NCBI GenBank assembly: GCA_013396755.1
Contig: VWZF01001843.1
Span: 186,001-250,000 of the forward strand
Source of the DNA: Sclerurus mexicanus
Taxonomy: Eukaryota; Chordata; Aves; Passeriformes; Furnariidae
Direction of reading: 5' to 3'
Length of the DNA stretch: 64,000 nt
In this document: positions 1 to 10,905 of the stretch, in pieces
How the letters are laid out: each line of letters starts with the position of its first letter
How positions within the stretch are numbered: position 1 is the stretch's first letter
The notes under the pieces: model-generated
What the model saw: the letters and a program-made list of their open reading frames with translations, nothing else
The model's database searches: none
What the model was told of the DNA's origin: nothing
Made by a program: the position numbers and the translations under genes

Positions 1-77
1 GAAAACCAGCCTGGGGCTGCGGGAGCGGGGACGGAACAAACGCCTAAAATCGTCTGTATAAAAGCATGCTCTTTTAC

Positions 78-146
78 CTTCTGGATAGTTTGCTGGGTGA
101 CCTCCCCTTTGCCTCTTGGGCGAGCAGAAGCAAAGGCAACCGACAT
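78..146 (-). CDS. SS18L1: SS18L1 (CREST) first coding exon
   Basis: On the minus strand an ATG at 146-144 in a good initiation context (ccaccATG) opens 23 codons starting MSVAFASARPRGKGEV and ending TIQK. A GT donor follows at 77-76 (gtaaaagag). This is the start of the SS18 family SNH domain, which binds the BRG1/BRM ATPase in BAF chromatin-remodelling complexes. The MSVAFAS start and the position beside PSMA7 point to SS18L1 (CREST, a calcium-responsive coactivator in neurons) rather than its paralogue SS18. The rest of the gene lies to the left of the window. Human SS18L1 and PSMA7 are also head to head, so the shared promoter should lie between here and PSMA7 exon 1, mostly in the gap. 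The sequence just upstream (147-210) is AT-rich, which is unusual for such a promoter, so this may not be the transcription-start exon. Confidence 0.93.
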
Positions 147-284
147 GGTGGGGGTTTTTTATGTGCCTATAATATATCGGTCCCAGGCTCTAATAATATT
201 GTTATTATCTGGCTGCTATTGCCGTGCGAGGATTCTCCGCAGTGCACGGCCAGGGGGGCGGCCGCACATGGTACGATCTGCGCC

Positions 285-1190
285 NNNNNNNNNNNNNNNN
301 NNNNNNNNNNNNNNNNNNNNNNNNNNNNNNNNNNNNNNNNNNNNNNNNNNNNNNNNNNNNNNNNNNNNNNNNNNNNNNNNNNNNNNNNNNNNNNNNNNNN
401 NNNNNNNNNNNNNNNNNNNNNNNNNNNNNNNNNNNNNNNNNNNNNNNNNNNNNNNNNNNNNNNNNNNNNNNNNNNNNNNNNNNNNNNNNNNNNNNNNNNN
501 NNNNNNNNNNNNNNNNNNNNNNNNNNNNNNNNNNNNNNNNNNNNNNNNNNNNNNNNNNNNNNNNNNNNNNNNNNNNNNNNNNNNNNNNNNNNNNNNNNNN
601 NNNNNNNNNNNNNNNNNNNNNNNNNNNNNNNNNNNNNNNNNNNNNNNNNNNNNNNNNNNNNNNNNNNNNNNNNNNNNNNNNNNNNNNNNNNNNNNNNNNN
701 NNNNNNNNNNNNNNNNNNNNNNNNNNNNNNNNNNNNNNNNNNNNNNNNNNNNNNNNNNNNNNNNNNNNNNNNNNNNNNNNNNNNNNNNNNNNNNNNNNNN
801 NNNNNNNNNNNNNNNNNNNNNNNNNNNNNNNNNNNNNNNNNNNNNNNNNNNNNNNNNNNNNNNNNNNNNNNNNNNNNNNNNNNNNNNNNNNNNNNNNNNN
901 NNNNNNNNNNNNNNNNNNNNNNNNNNNNNNNNNNNNNNNNNNNNNNNNNNNNNNNNNNNNNNNNNNNNNNNNNNNNNNNNNNNNNNNNNNNNNNNNNNNN
1001 NNNNNNNNNNNNNNNNNNNNNNNNNNNNNNNNNNNNNNNNNNNNNNNNNNNNNNNNNNNNNNNNNNNNNNNNNNNNNNNNNNNNNNNNNNNNNNNNNNNN
1101 NNNNNNNNNNNNNNNNNNNNNNNNNNNNNNNNNNNNNNNNNNNNNNNNNNNNNNNNNNNNNNNNNNNNNNNNNNNNNNNNNNNNNNNNNN
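285..1190. other. Assembly gap (906 N) over the SS18L1/PSMA7 promoter region
   Basis: An unbroken run of N. Flanking sequence on both sides is GC-rich. From gene order this should contain the divergent promoter of SS18L1 and PSMA7. Confidence 0.99.
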
Positions 1191-1427
1191 GGAACGAGAG
1201 GAGCTTTGAGGCCCCTTCCACCCCAAACCACCCTCCGAACCCACCGGCGGCGCCACTGAGATCTCTGCTCTCCTCAAATCACTTACCACCATGCCTTTAC
1301 TTTCTGCTGCGTTCTGCACAGCAACAAAAGAAACCTTACACTGCTTTTATGGCTACACGCCCCGATCCGCTCGGACCGGGAACAATTCCCAAACCTTTTT
1401 CCAACCCGACCCATCCCCGGACTGCGC
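1191..1427. other. Short unplaced fragment between gap and single-N join
   Basis: This 237-bp piece is bounded by the large gap and a single N at 1428. No protein is recognisable. On the minus strand it contains a good donor-like site (exon end at 1287, then gtaagtgatt), so it could hold an upstream or alternative first exon of SS18L1. That is inference. Because PSMA7 exon 1 (3484-3883) overlaps the sequence just after 1428, this piece may itself be misplaced. Confidence 0.4.
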
Positions 1428-1428
1428 N

Positions 1429-2006
1429 CTGTGGGGCTGCTGTAAACACCACCGGGGCTTAGGCGGTGTGCGAGGCCTGCAGGGACCCTCTGCCGTGCTG
1501 GTGGTACATGGAAATAGTGGTGTTCCGTCCTGCGGATCCCCGGTGGGTGCGGAAACCTGTGCGGAAGGCCATGCAGAAATGCCCTTCTGGCTCCCGGTTG
1601 TCCCAAGCCTCTGCTCGATGAGTTTTATTTCATCTGGGGGAGGAGGGAAAAAAAGCATTGGTTTGCAAGTAACTTTGTATTAATAATTGCAGTAAGCTGT
1701 AATAATAATAGTAGTATTAACAAGAACAACAAAACAACAATAATAATAGTAACTTCTAATTGTAACAAGTAATAATTTTATTAGTAATTCTCATAAGCGT
1801 TACTTTCCAATAGCAAAAAGAAAACGTACCACTTTTGGGATGGGAATGAATCTAACAAGATTTAGTGCCAAATAAGCTTTTTATTTTTTCTCTCCAGAAA
1901 TTAAAAATACTGTAAAAGTGGAGACAACATCCAGTATAACCCACCCCTGTCTTGTCTCTTGTTGAGTTTAATGTTTTTGGGAATATCTGTAAATTGCTGA
2001 CAGTAG
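1429..2006 (+). other. PSMA7: PSMA7 intron 1, correctly ordered before exon 2 but separated from exon 1
   Basis: The first 55 bases (1429-1483) match 3829-3883, the end of the exon 1 fragment, with 3 mismatches. This stretch is therefore the continuation of PSMA7 intron 1. Bases 1678-1790 are AT-rich low-complexity sequence (ATA/AAC repeats). Confidence 0.8.
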
Positions 2007-3482
2007 GGCCATAAGAAAAAGATTATTCCCGTCACTCTGTGAGAAACAGTGGGAAGAGGGGGAAAGGTCAAGGAGGTTTTGTCCTCCCTGATGTTGGCAG
2101 AGGTGTATTCAAAGTACAAATCAGGAGATTAAGGCAGCTACTGACAGGCAGCTGTTGGTGTTCCATGGTCTGATCTTCAGCGTCTGGGGCTCTGAGTTGG
2201 GCAGTGCCACTGAACTGCTGGGAGTTTCCGTGTTGATCCTGGTTCTGTGGCTGTGGAGACACTGATGGTCAAGCTGGGGAGAAGAGTTGGAACATATCTC
2301 TTGGGAGCCACGCGGATTTAAATTGGTGTAAACTGATTATGAAACTGCACTCTGAAATCTAATGCAATATTTGTTACATCAGTTCTGCCTCCTGGCTGTG
2401 GCAATGAATGGGAAATAAAATCCTGACTTGGTTACGGTGTGGGCTTTGTGTTTGGTATTTACTACTCACTTAAGTAAAGCCTGCAACTACTAGGATATTT
2501 GGATCTAGCTTAACTCTTTTTACTTCTTTTCATGCACTGAAGGTTGGAGTAAGAGGGAAGGACATTGTTGTCCTTGGTGTGGAGAAGAAGTCTGTGGCAA
2601 AACTCCAGGATGAAAGAACTGTACGGAAGATCTGCGCTCTGGATGACAACGTCTGCATGGCTTTTGCAGGTAAATGTCCCCTTCAAGGCTTTTGGGTATG
2701 TTTATGGATCCTGAGAATATAAAATATTGGGTGCAACTGGCTGAGAACTGTGGGGAAGCAGCATATTTCCACAGTTGCTTATTCTTTTTTTAAATAAAAG
2801 TAGCATGCTGTATGGATAAATAGAGAGAAAGGCAATGGTTTGATGACTGGAGGTGCATAAACCACAGTAAAAGCTCCTCTGTTTTAGTTCAGAAGACTCC
2901 TGGGTGAACAGCTCTGGATTTGAGGCATAAATACTCTGTTTTCACATTGTGTTCCAAATGCTTTAATTTCCATTGTGCAAGCTAAAACAGGAGGTGTGAA
3001 CATTTAAAAAAAAAATCTGTAAATTGAGAGAAAACGTATTTCAGGAGGTTTCTCCTCTCTGCAAGTAGTTTAGACTCTTTGTGTCAGTAATACTTTTAAG
3101 GGGAGATCTGACTAAAACCATGGGGTTTAGGTTTATTGTGCAGGAGGGAGAGGTTCAGCTCCGTCCCCTGCCTTGCTCCCTTAGCCAAGGGCTGGGATAC
3201 GTGCAGAGGGGTTTGCAAACTTGAGGAAAAGCTCTCTAATAAAAGCAAGGCTGTAAATTGTAAAAAGTAAAATAAGAACTAAATTTCAGTCTTCAAAGAG
3301 TCACACTCATTTTTGTCAACATGCTGCTGTATCTTTGTCAACTAAACAAGCTTTGCTGGGCAGATAAAACTGGCTGATAGTAACGGGGACTGCATGAGGA
3401 ATAAATGTGTGTGAGAATGGAGATGGCTAATTTGCAGGGATATGGAATGCTGTCAGTAATATTCCCATTACCTGGTTCAGAA
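2007..3482 (+). repeat. Falsely duplicated PSMA7 exon 2 region, copy A
   Basis: This 1476-bp stretch is repeated at 3885-5362. The only differences I see are a poly-A run of 10 versus 12 and one base, C at 3161 versus T at 5041. Differences of that size look like two haplotypes or sequencing variation. Both copies end at single-N joins or at the point where unique sequence resumes. I read it as an assembly artefact, not a real tandem duplication. Confidence 0.85.
2543..2669 (+). pseudogene. Duplicate copy of PSMA7 exon 2 (probable artefact)
   Basis: This copy is identical in reading frame and splice sites to the exon 2 at 4421-4547: it begins VGVRGKDIVVLG, ends CMAFAG and has the donor gtaaatg. 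It lies upstream of exon 1, so it cannot be spliced into PSMA7 in the order shown. The exon itself is intact and not decayed; only its position is wrong. Confidence 0.8.
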
Positions 3483-3486
3483 NGGC

Positions 3487-3551
3487 GTACGGCGGTGGCG
3501 TACGCCGGTTCCGTACGGCGGTGGCGTACGGCGGTGGCGTACGGCGGTGGC
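3487..3551 (+). repeat. 13-bp tandem repeat upstream of PSMA7 exon 1
   Basis: Five consecutive 13-bp units of the form gtacggcggtggc; the second is diverged (gtacgccggttcc). The array ends about 60 bp before the PSMA7 start codon, so it lies in the promoter or 5' UTR. It begins three bases after a single-N join, so its true length is unknown. Confidence 0.85.
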
Positions 3552-3612
3552 GCAGCGCAGCGCGCAGGCGCAGCGCCGGCCGGCCCGTGACGGTGCGGGT
3601 TCTGCCGGAGCC

Positions 3613-3708
3613 ATGAGCTACGACCGCGCCATCACCGTGTTCTCCCCGGACGGGCACCTCTTCCAGGTGGAGTACGCGCAGGAGGCCGTGAAGAAGGGCT
3701 CCACCGCG
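3613..3708 (+). CDS. PSMA7: PSMA7 exon 1
   Basis: Encodes 32 residues, MSYDRAITVF through KKGSTA, followed by the donor gtgagtcgg. It sits on a 400-bp fragment bounded by single Ns at 3483 and 3884, which belongs before 1429 rather than here. Confidence 0.96.
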
Positions 3709-6700
3709 GTGAGTCGGCGGGCGCGGGGCCTGGCGGGGCCGCCGCAGCGCGGGCGGGGCCTGGTGGGCCCGCGCCGGCGGCCTGGTGGGCCCGGCTGGTG
3801 GTGCGGGAGCCGCTGCCGGGGGTGTCGCCTGTGGGGCTGCTGTAAACACCACCCGGGCTCAGGCGGGGTGCGAGGCCTGCAGGNGGCCATAAGAAAAAGA
3901 TTATTCCCGTCACTCTGTGAGAAACAGTGGGAAGAGGGGGAAAGGTCAAGGAGGTTTTGTCCTCCCTGATGTTGGCAGAGGTGTATTCAAAGTACAAATC
4001 AGGAGATTAAGGCAGCTACTGACAGGCAGCTGTTGGTGTTCCATGGTCTGATCTTCAGCGTCTGGGGCTCTGAGTTGGGCAGTGCCACTGAACTGCTGGG
4101 AGTTTCCGTGTTGATCCTGGTTCTGTGGCTGTGGAGACACTGATGGTCAAGCTGGGGAGAAGAGTTGGAACATATCTCTTGGGAGCCACGCGGATTTAAA
4201 TTGGTGTAAACTGATTATGAAACTGCACTCTGAAATCTAATGCAATATTTGTTACATCAGTTCTGCCTCCTGGCTGTGGCAATGAATGGGAAATAAAATC
4301 CTGACTTGGTTACGGTGTGGGCTTTGTGTTTGGTATTTACTACTCACTTAAGTAAAGCCTGCAACTACTAGGATATTTGGATCTAGCTTAACTCTTTTTA
4401 CTTCTTTTCATGCACTGAAGGTTGGAGTAAGAGGGAAGGACATTGTTGTCCTTGGTGTGGAGAAGAAGTCTGTGGCAAAACTCCAGGATGAAAGAACTGT
4501 ACGGAAGATCTGCGCTCTGGATGACAACGTCTGCATGGCTTTTGCAGGTAAATGTCCCCTTCAAGGCTTTTGGGTATGTTTATGGATCCTGAGAATATAA
4601 AATATTGGGTGCAACTGGCTGAGAACTGTGGGGAAGCAGCATATTTCCACAGTTGCTTATTCTTTTTTTAAATAAAAGTAGCATGCTGTATGGATAAATA
4701 GAGAGAAAGGCAATGGTTTGATGACTGGAGGTGCATAAACCACAGTAAAAGCTCCTCTGTTTTAGTTCAGAAGACTCCTGGGTGAACAGCTCTGGATTTG
4801 AGGCATAAATACTCTGTTTTCACATTGTGTTCCAAATGCTTTAATTTCCATTGTGCAAGCTAAAACAGGAGGTGTGAACATTTAAAAAAAAAAAATCTGT
4901 AAATTGAGAGAAAACGTATTTCAGGAGGTTTCTCCTCTCTGCAAGTAGTTTAGACTCTTTGTGTCAGTAATACTTTTAAGGGGAGATCTGACTAAAACCA
5001 TGGGGTTTAGGTTTATTGTGCAGGAGGGAGAGGTTCAGCTTCGTCCCCTGCCTTGCTCCCTTAGCCAAGGGCTGGGATACGTGCAGAGGGGTTTGCAAAC
5101 TTGAGGAAAAGCTCTCTAATAAAAGCAAGGCTGTAAATTGTAAAAAGTAAAATAAGAACTAAATTTCAGTCTTCAAAGAGTCACACTCATTTTTGTCAAC
5201 ATGCTGCTGTATCTTTGTCAACTAAACAAGCTTTGCTGGGCAGATAAAACTGGCTGATAGTAACGGGGACTGCATGAGGAATAAATGTGTGTGAGAATGG
5301 AGATGGCTAATTTGCAGGGATATGGAATGCTGTCAGTAATATTCCCATTACCTGGTTCAGAATGATGTGTGTCCTCTAACTCACAAACATGGAAGTTGTA
5401 AACTGAATCCCGTAGTTGTTTTGGTACATGAGCCATTTTCTGTTGCCTTATGTATGCTGTTGCTCAGCAAACCTGAGAGCGTGAGCTCTCCTTTGCTGTT
5501 TTCCCTGACTCCACAGGCCTCTGGGGGCCAGACTGGTTGTGTTATGAGGTTGTTTCAGGACTCTGAGCCCGTGCTCTTGTTCCAGGGCTGACAGCTGATG
5601 CCAGGATAGTCATAAACAGAGCCCGTGTGGAGTGTCAGAGCCACAGGCTCACCGTGGAGGATCCTGTCACCGTGGAGTACATCACACGCTACATTGCCAG
5701 CCTGAAACAGGTACTTTGGCCTGCGCGGGGGTGCTTAGAAATGTGTCCTGACCTGTTATGTTAGGGATGTGTATTATGCATAACATATGCTAACGTAACA
5801 GTTATGTACGACAACTTATATGCGTAGTGTGTAGCATGTAATGTGTGTGTCATGTGTAATATCTGACACTTATATATGTAAGATGTCTCTCCTGGCCTTA
5901 TTCTACTCACCTGGTAAAAATCAGCATCACAAAACACATTGTGGGTGTTCACTGGGAACGGAGATGTAGCAATGGAAAAGAAGGATTGAGTGCTCTTTGG
6001 TTTTCGGGGGGCTTTTTCCCCCGAAGAAAAAGAAATTAGTTAAGGTTTTTAAGGACAGCACAGCTACTTGTGTTACATCATCAGGAACACTTTGCTCATC
6101 TCCAGCTTGCTCCCAGAACAGTGGGACTGGATTACTGTCCAACCTCTTCGTGTCTTCTGGGAGTTTTTCCTCCTGCTAAGGCTTTGCAAGGAGGGGCAAA
6201 AAGGGAGCAAATTGGTGCAGTGCTTAATATGGTTTATGTTTGATATTCATGTTTTCAAATGAGTTGCAGCATCAAAATAGTCCCAACTGCATTCTGTGAT
6301 AAAATTATTTATTTGCCAGCGTGTTTAACTGATTTTCAGCCACTAGTGGGGATTAGAGAAAATCTAATTTACTTATGCACAGCCATGTGTTGGTACAGTG
6401 GTGATGGAAATAGTGTGATTCTTGTAATAATCACTAGTCTGCCAGAGCAGGGCACCACTTCCCAAAGTTTCACTTTGTTTCTTTACAGTGGATATCATGT
6501 TTGTGTCTTCCATTCTGTCACATTCACCATTTCTCCCCAACTGTTACACTCCTGGCCCAGTTCATGCTGCGTCAGTGCTTCAGGTCATCCCTCCTGGTTC
6601 TGGTGTGTGACATGGCAGTGGCTTTGCTAACAGTGTCCCAGGAGGGCTGTGACACAGGCTCCAGTGTGACCTCCTTACAGCCACGGAGGTGCCCTGCTTT

Positions 6701-8605
6701 CCCGTGGAATTGTTGCAAATTGTTGGTGAAAACTGACTTTGTGTCCAGCTGTCCTCATCCTCTCTTTTGGCTTCTTAACCACGCTCGTGTCACACCAGGG
6801 CTTGCAGATGTGGCTCTGGCTGCCTCAGCACCACCCAGCAGCTGGGGAGATGCTTCTGGTAGCTGTAACCAGGAGTAGGAACAGGGGGGCGACAGGAACC
6901 ACCTCCCTCTTGCTTCTCTGTTAAGGTTCTGTGAGATATGGAATCTTAACAGGGAGATTGGTAAGAGAGCCAGCTAAAAGTATTTCTGGTAGTGACTTCT
7001 CCAGTGTCTGCTTTGCACTCCAAGAATGATTTTAGAACTTCATCTGAGTGTCTGTCCTTCCTGCTCAGAGGTACACACAGAGCAATGGCCGCAGACCCTT
7101 CGGGATCTCTGCCCTCATCGTGGGGTTTGACTTTGATGGAACCCCACGGCTGTACCAGACTGATCCCTCCGGCACATACCATGCTTGGAAGGTGAGTTAA
7201 GTCAGTTTCCTGTGGAGATGGAATGAAGTATCTGTGAGTTCATGCCTCCTTTAAAGAGGCACTGCTGTGGAAAGGAGATCTTGCTGGCCAGATGGTGCTG
7301 GCTCACAGATGCAAAAATCCGTAATGATCAAATGTACTGAGAGTTGCAGTCTGTAGTTCAGCTTTCCTTGGGAAACCTTGTCCTGCTTCCCAAAAAAAAA
7401 ACCCCAAAACCAACCCATCTGTGCCTGACAACTGTCTTTGTGTTTGACATGAGGGAAGTAAGGTGTTCAGCCTCCTGAAAAATACATGGTGATCACAAAA
7501 TGGCTTCAGATTATGTAACTGTGCAACTTGTATTTCTTGCTTATTTCTGTAAACAACATGTTTTCTAAAATCCCACTTACTTTTTCCCCTCAATGTTTCC
7601 AGGCTAATGCCATTGGCAGAGGAGCCAAATCTGTGCGTGAGTTCCTGGAGAAAAACTACACCGATGAGGCCATCGAGACAGATGATCTGACTATTAAACT
7701 TGTCATCAAGGCTCTTCTCGAGGTGAGGCTGTTCATGATCCCTTGTGTGGATGTCCCAGGGAAGGACTGCAAAGGATCTGAGAAAGCTGTTTGCTGTGGG
7801 GTTGAATTCCAGGTTCCAAATATTTGGGCTAACAATGTCAATACTTTAAACAGAACTTACCAGCAGCTCAGGGGAGAAGAACAGACTTCAGGTCTGGGTG
7901 CCAATGATGTTCTAAAGCACATGGCAAACATTTTATTTTTTTACTGAAGTCTAAGACAGAAAATATCCCAGGTCAGGTGGTGGGGCTGAGGTGTCCTGGT
8001 GTTCTTCATCCGCTGAGGGCACTGGCACCAACGTGAAGACCCTCATGTTTTGAGGGTTACACTGCTGGTGGCAGCGAGAGCTTAGAGCTGAGGAGTGCAA
8101 TTCTCCTGGCAAGGAGCCCTGAAAGGGGGTTGGTGGGGTGAGTTCTGTCCAGGCTCCTGATGCCTCCCTGTGCCTCTCAGGTGGTGCAGTCTGGTGGGAA
8201 GAACATCGAGCTGGCCGTCATGCGGCGGGAGCAGCCACTGAAGGTAAGGCCCTTGTTTGCTCCTCTCCCTTTGAACCCTCTCTGATACTGTCTTTGTTGA
8301 TCTCCCTGAACTCCCAGCCCTTAATCTCACGTTCTGCACTGACAAATAGTTCAGTTTATTCTTAGTGGCCAAGGAATGTTGTTGTGTCTGCAGCAGGTAC
8401 CTGCCTCCGGATAAACAGTTAATGTTCTTCCCATGGCAGAACTAGAATTGCTTCCATAAATGCCTCTGACTTTATTGGTACCTTGAGGGTCACCCGTGTT
8501 TCTCTCTTTTAGATCCTAAACCCTGAAGAAATTGAGAAGTATGTTGCTGAAATTGAAAAGGAAAAGGAAGAAAATGAAAAGAAAAAACAGAAGAAAACAT
8601 CATGA
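3613..8605 (+). CDS. PSMA7: Proteasome 20S subunit alpha-4 (PSMA7), seven coding exons
   Basis: The coding exons are 3613-3708, 4421-4547, 5586-5710, 7069-7191, 7603-7722, 8181-8243 and 8513-8605. All have GT/AG sites and compatible phases, and they sum to 747 nt (248 residues plus stop), the length of human PSMA7. The protein is a structural subunit of the outer alpha ring of the 20S proteasome, which gates substrate entry and is part of the 26S protease in cytosol and nucleus. The N-terminal alpha-type signature (YDRAITVFSPDGHLFQVEYA, residues 3-22) is intact. The C-terminal tail is lysine and glutamate rich (EKEKEENEKKKQKKTS). It differs from my memory of the human protein at only a handful of residues. 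The start is supported by the family-typical MSYDRA after a GC-rich leader. Position next to SS18L1 separates it from the testis paralogue PSMA8. The order shown is complicated by an extra exon 2 upstream at 2543-2669. Confidence 0.96.
3885..5362 (+). repeat. PSMA7 exon 2 region, copy B (joined correctly to exon 3)
   Basis: This is the second copy of the 1.48 kb block, equal to 2007-3482. It runs without a break into unique sequence leading to exon 3, so it is the copy in the correct place. Confidence 0.85.
4421..4547 (+). CDS. PSMA7: PSMA7 exon 2
   Basis: It starts after tgcactgaag with VGVRGKDIVV and ends in MAFA plus one base of a split glycine codon, followed by gtaaatg. Length is 127 nt. 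A twin lies at 2543-2669. Confidence 0.96.
5586..5710 (+). CDS. PSMA7: PSMA7 exon 3
   Basis: It completes the split glycine and encodes LTADARIVINRARVECQ through IASLKQ. Length is 125 nt, ending in phase 0, with donor gtacttt. Confidence 0.97.
7069..7191 (+). CDS. PSMA7: PSMA7 exon 4
   Basis: Encodes RYTQSNGRRPFGIS through TYHAWK (41 residues). Acceptor is ctgctcag and donor is gtgagtt. Confidence 0.97.
7603..7722 (+). CDS. PSMA7: PSMA7 exon 5
   Basis: Encodes ANAIGRGAKSVREF through VIKALLE (40 residues). Acceptor is tgtttccag and donor is gtgaggc. Confidence 0.97.
8181..8243 (+). CDS. PSMA7: PSMA7 exon 6
   Basis: Encodes 21 residues, VVQSGGKNIELAVM through QPLK. Acceptor is tgcctctcag and donor is gtaaggc. 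Confidence 0.97.
8513..8605 (+). CDS. PSMA7: PSMA7 exon 7 (last coding exon, stop TGA)
   Basis: Encodes ILNPEEIEKYVAEIEKEKEE and a lysine-rich tail, ending in Thr-Ser-stop. The acceptor is the T-rich tctcttttag. Confidence 0.97.
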   Translation: MLNPEEIEKYVAEIEKEKEENEKKKQKKTS

Positions 8606-8713
8606 TGAATGAAATGCTACCGCTTAGCTGCTTCTTTTTAATTCGAGTGATGGGTTTTCTGTATAGACATGTAGGCATTCCACTTACTCATACTGTGCCC
8701 TCTTGAGACCTAC

Positions 8714-8719
8714 AATAAA
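8714..8719 (+). terminator. PSMA7 poly(A) signal AATAAA
   Basis: A canonical AATAAA lies 109 bases after the PSMA7 stop, followed within 30 bases by a T-rich stretch. This gives a very short 3' UTR, as expected for a housekeeping proteasome gene. Confidence 0.85.
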
Positions 8720-8739
8720 CCTACTGATTTTTTTTTAAA

Positions 8740-10905
8740 GCTGTTATTTAAAAAAAATCTGTCTGTTCCTTGGATTTTAATTACCCAGGCTGATTTGCTT
8801 GGCTACAGAACAGCAGCAGTGACCCCATTAAAGGACAGAGACTTTGCTTGCATTTTTTTCCCTGGACACTTCACTTTGTTTAATGGTTCTTTTCTGCACT
8901 GTCTCAGTTCTCAGCCTCTCCCTTTATTTTTTTTTAAGCAGCTGTCTCGAGGGTTACACAGACAGAACTAATACAGAGTTGGGCTTTTTAGTCCCTAACT
9001 TACATCAGGGTGAAAGGGCTGGGCCTGCACACAGGCCTTGCAGCAGCCCCTGACAGCAGGCGTGTGTTTCACCACTGCAGGACAAGGCAGAGAGGGGGGA
9101 GGTCACGTCTTGGGGGTCAGCAGCAGAACTCACAGCTGCAGGCACATCCTCAGGGCAGAGGTGCATGACCTGGTGCTTCCATCAACCGTGCATGGCTGTT
9201 CTGGTTCAGAATAAGGCATTGCTGTTGTGATTGCCCATGAGGGATCTATACACCAGGAACTAAACAATAGCTACAGCCCATATTACTTACTACAGAGTTG
9301 AACCATAAAGCTCTACTCCAGCTTCTCCTTTTGTTTTTGCCCTCACACACTTCCTTTCTGCCCCTTAGCCCAGTTTTAGCTCTGCTTCAGGACTGTGCCC
9401 AGTCCATGTTTGCCTGAGGGCTGCAGGGACCGAAGCCACAGTGCTCTGAGGCCGGATCTGTTCTGGGCCCTCTACACACTGCAGCCATTCACGCGTGTAA
9501 TGGTCTAAGCTTAGACATGAATAAATTTTGAAGGTGTGAGGTGGCAGCTGTTTGCTCAGATGCTTTATAAGCAGTCCAAAGCAGATGTGGGTGGGAAGGG
9601 GAAGTTCTGTTTCAGGCAGGTGTTTGCATTTTGGCATCTCCAGAGAAGCCTCAGGCCCTCACACCTGAGCTCATACCCCAGAGTCCCGGTACCTGCAGCA
9701 ATAGAAACAGGTGCCCCTCTACTGTCCAAGTTTCCCCCATTGATATCCACTAGGGGTGGAACCAAACAGCCCGTGTGAGCAGCTCGAGCCTGCTCGACAA
9801 CCTGGGCAGGGTTTGACGGGGTCGGGGCAGGACCCAGCTGGCAGCAGGCACAGCAAGGACCGACCCTGTCCCAGGGCCCTGCAAGAGGCAGCACACACAA
9901 CCCTGCAGCAGCATTCAGCTGTTTACAGAGAGAGGCTGCAAAGTGTGGGCAGAGGATCCCACGGGAGTCAAGGACAAGGAAGCAGCAGCACTGCCACTGC
10001 TCAGGGAAACGCTGGACCACACCAGCCAGAGAAAGCAGGATGCTGGAACACTGTGTCATTTCACTTACCAGCACCCAGAGTGGAAGTCTGAAGTTAAAAG
10101 AGCTACATTTGGTTCTCTGCACAAGTCATCACAATCGTTCCTCACACTGGAAATCTTCCCTGGGAAATCAGCAGAGCTGCACTGAACCCTCAGGGCAGCA
10201 TTCCAGAGGGATGAGTGCTCCTGCAGAGAAGGGCTCACAGGTAACAAAGCCCAGGGGCTGAGCCACAGCCACTGGTCCCCTCACACTGCCCCCAGACACC
10301 AGCACTGGCTCAGAGGCTGGAACATATCCCATAGGACACAAACTCAGCAGTGTCAGTAACAGTGATGCCAGGGAAACTGAGGCTTTCCTGTGGAAACATG
10401 GGAATTGCTGCCTTTTAACTAAAAAGTTAGACCAGAGTAATGGTGATTACACAGGAGCAAGGATGGTTTCCATTTGCCTCAGCCCCCGCTCCCTGGTAGG
10501 GCAGTGGACAGGCAGTGCAATCCCACCTTCCACACTTGGAGTCACACTGGCTGCTTTTCCAGCAGAGAAAGCAGAGGCTCCCAGCAGCTCCAAAGGAACC
10601 CTTTCAGTATTCCTCACTTCCAGGTGAGCCCAGATCCTGCAGGAGGCTCCAGGTGAGCCCCAGCAGCCCAGGGACTCGGCTCTGCACAGGCTGGGGTAAC
10701 AAAACCCTCATCAGACAAATCCCCCAGCACAGGAACCAGGGCAACAGTAACAGCAGTGCCTGGATTGGAGTGTTTGAGCCATTTTCCAATACCGTGCAGC
10801 ACTTCCCAGGCTTGCCAGGGCTCTGCAGACAGGTTTTTCTCCAGCTTGGCTTTGAGCCCCAAGGTTGTAGGGAGTGATGTTACCAAACTATGCACAGAAC
10901 AGTGG
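8740..10905. other. Tail-to-tail spacer between PSMA7 and LSM14B
   Basis: About 2.2 kb of unique-looking sequence between the two 3' ends. Its open frames (for example about 185 codons on the minus strand at 9565-10122) show no recognisable domain or exon structure. I see no gene and no clear repeat here. Confidence 0.6.

Noticed and set aside
66..1462. Open frames of 340-410 codons through the gap
   Set aside because: They are almost entirely N translated as unknown residues; only the minus-strand SS18L1 exon is supported.
2007..5362. A genuine tandem duplication of PSMA7 exon 2
   Set aside because: Near-identity, single-N joins on both sides of the intervening fragment, and the overlap of that fragment with 1429-1483 all fit mis-scaffolding better.
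9565..10122. 185-codon minus-strand frame between PSMA7 and LSM14B
   Set aside because: No recognisable motif, overlapping frames on the other strand of similar quality, and located in the 3' spacer.
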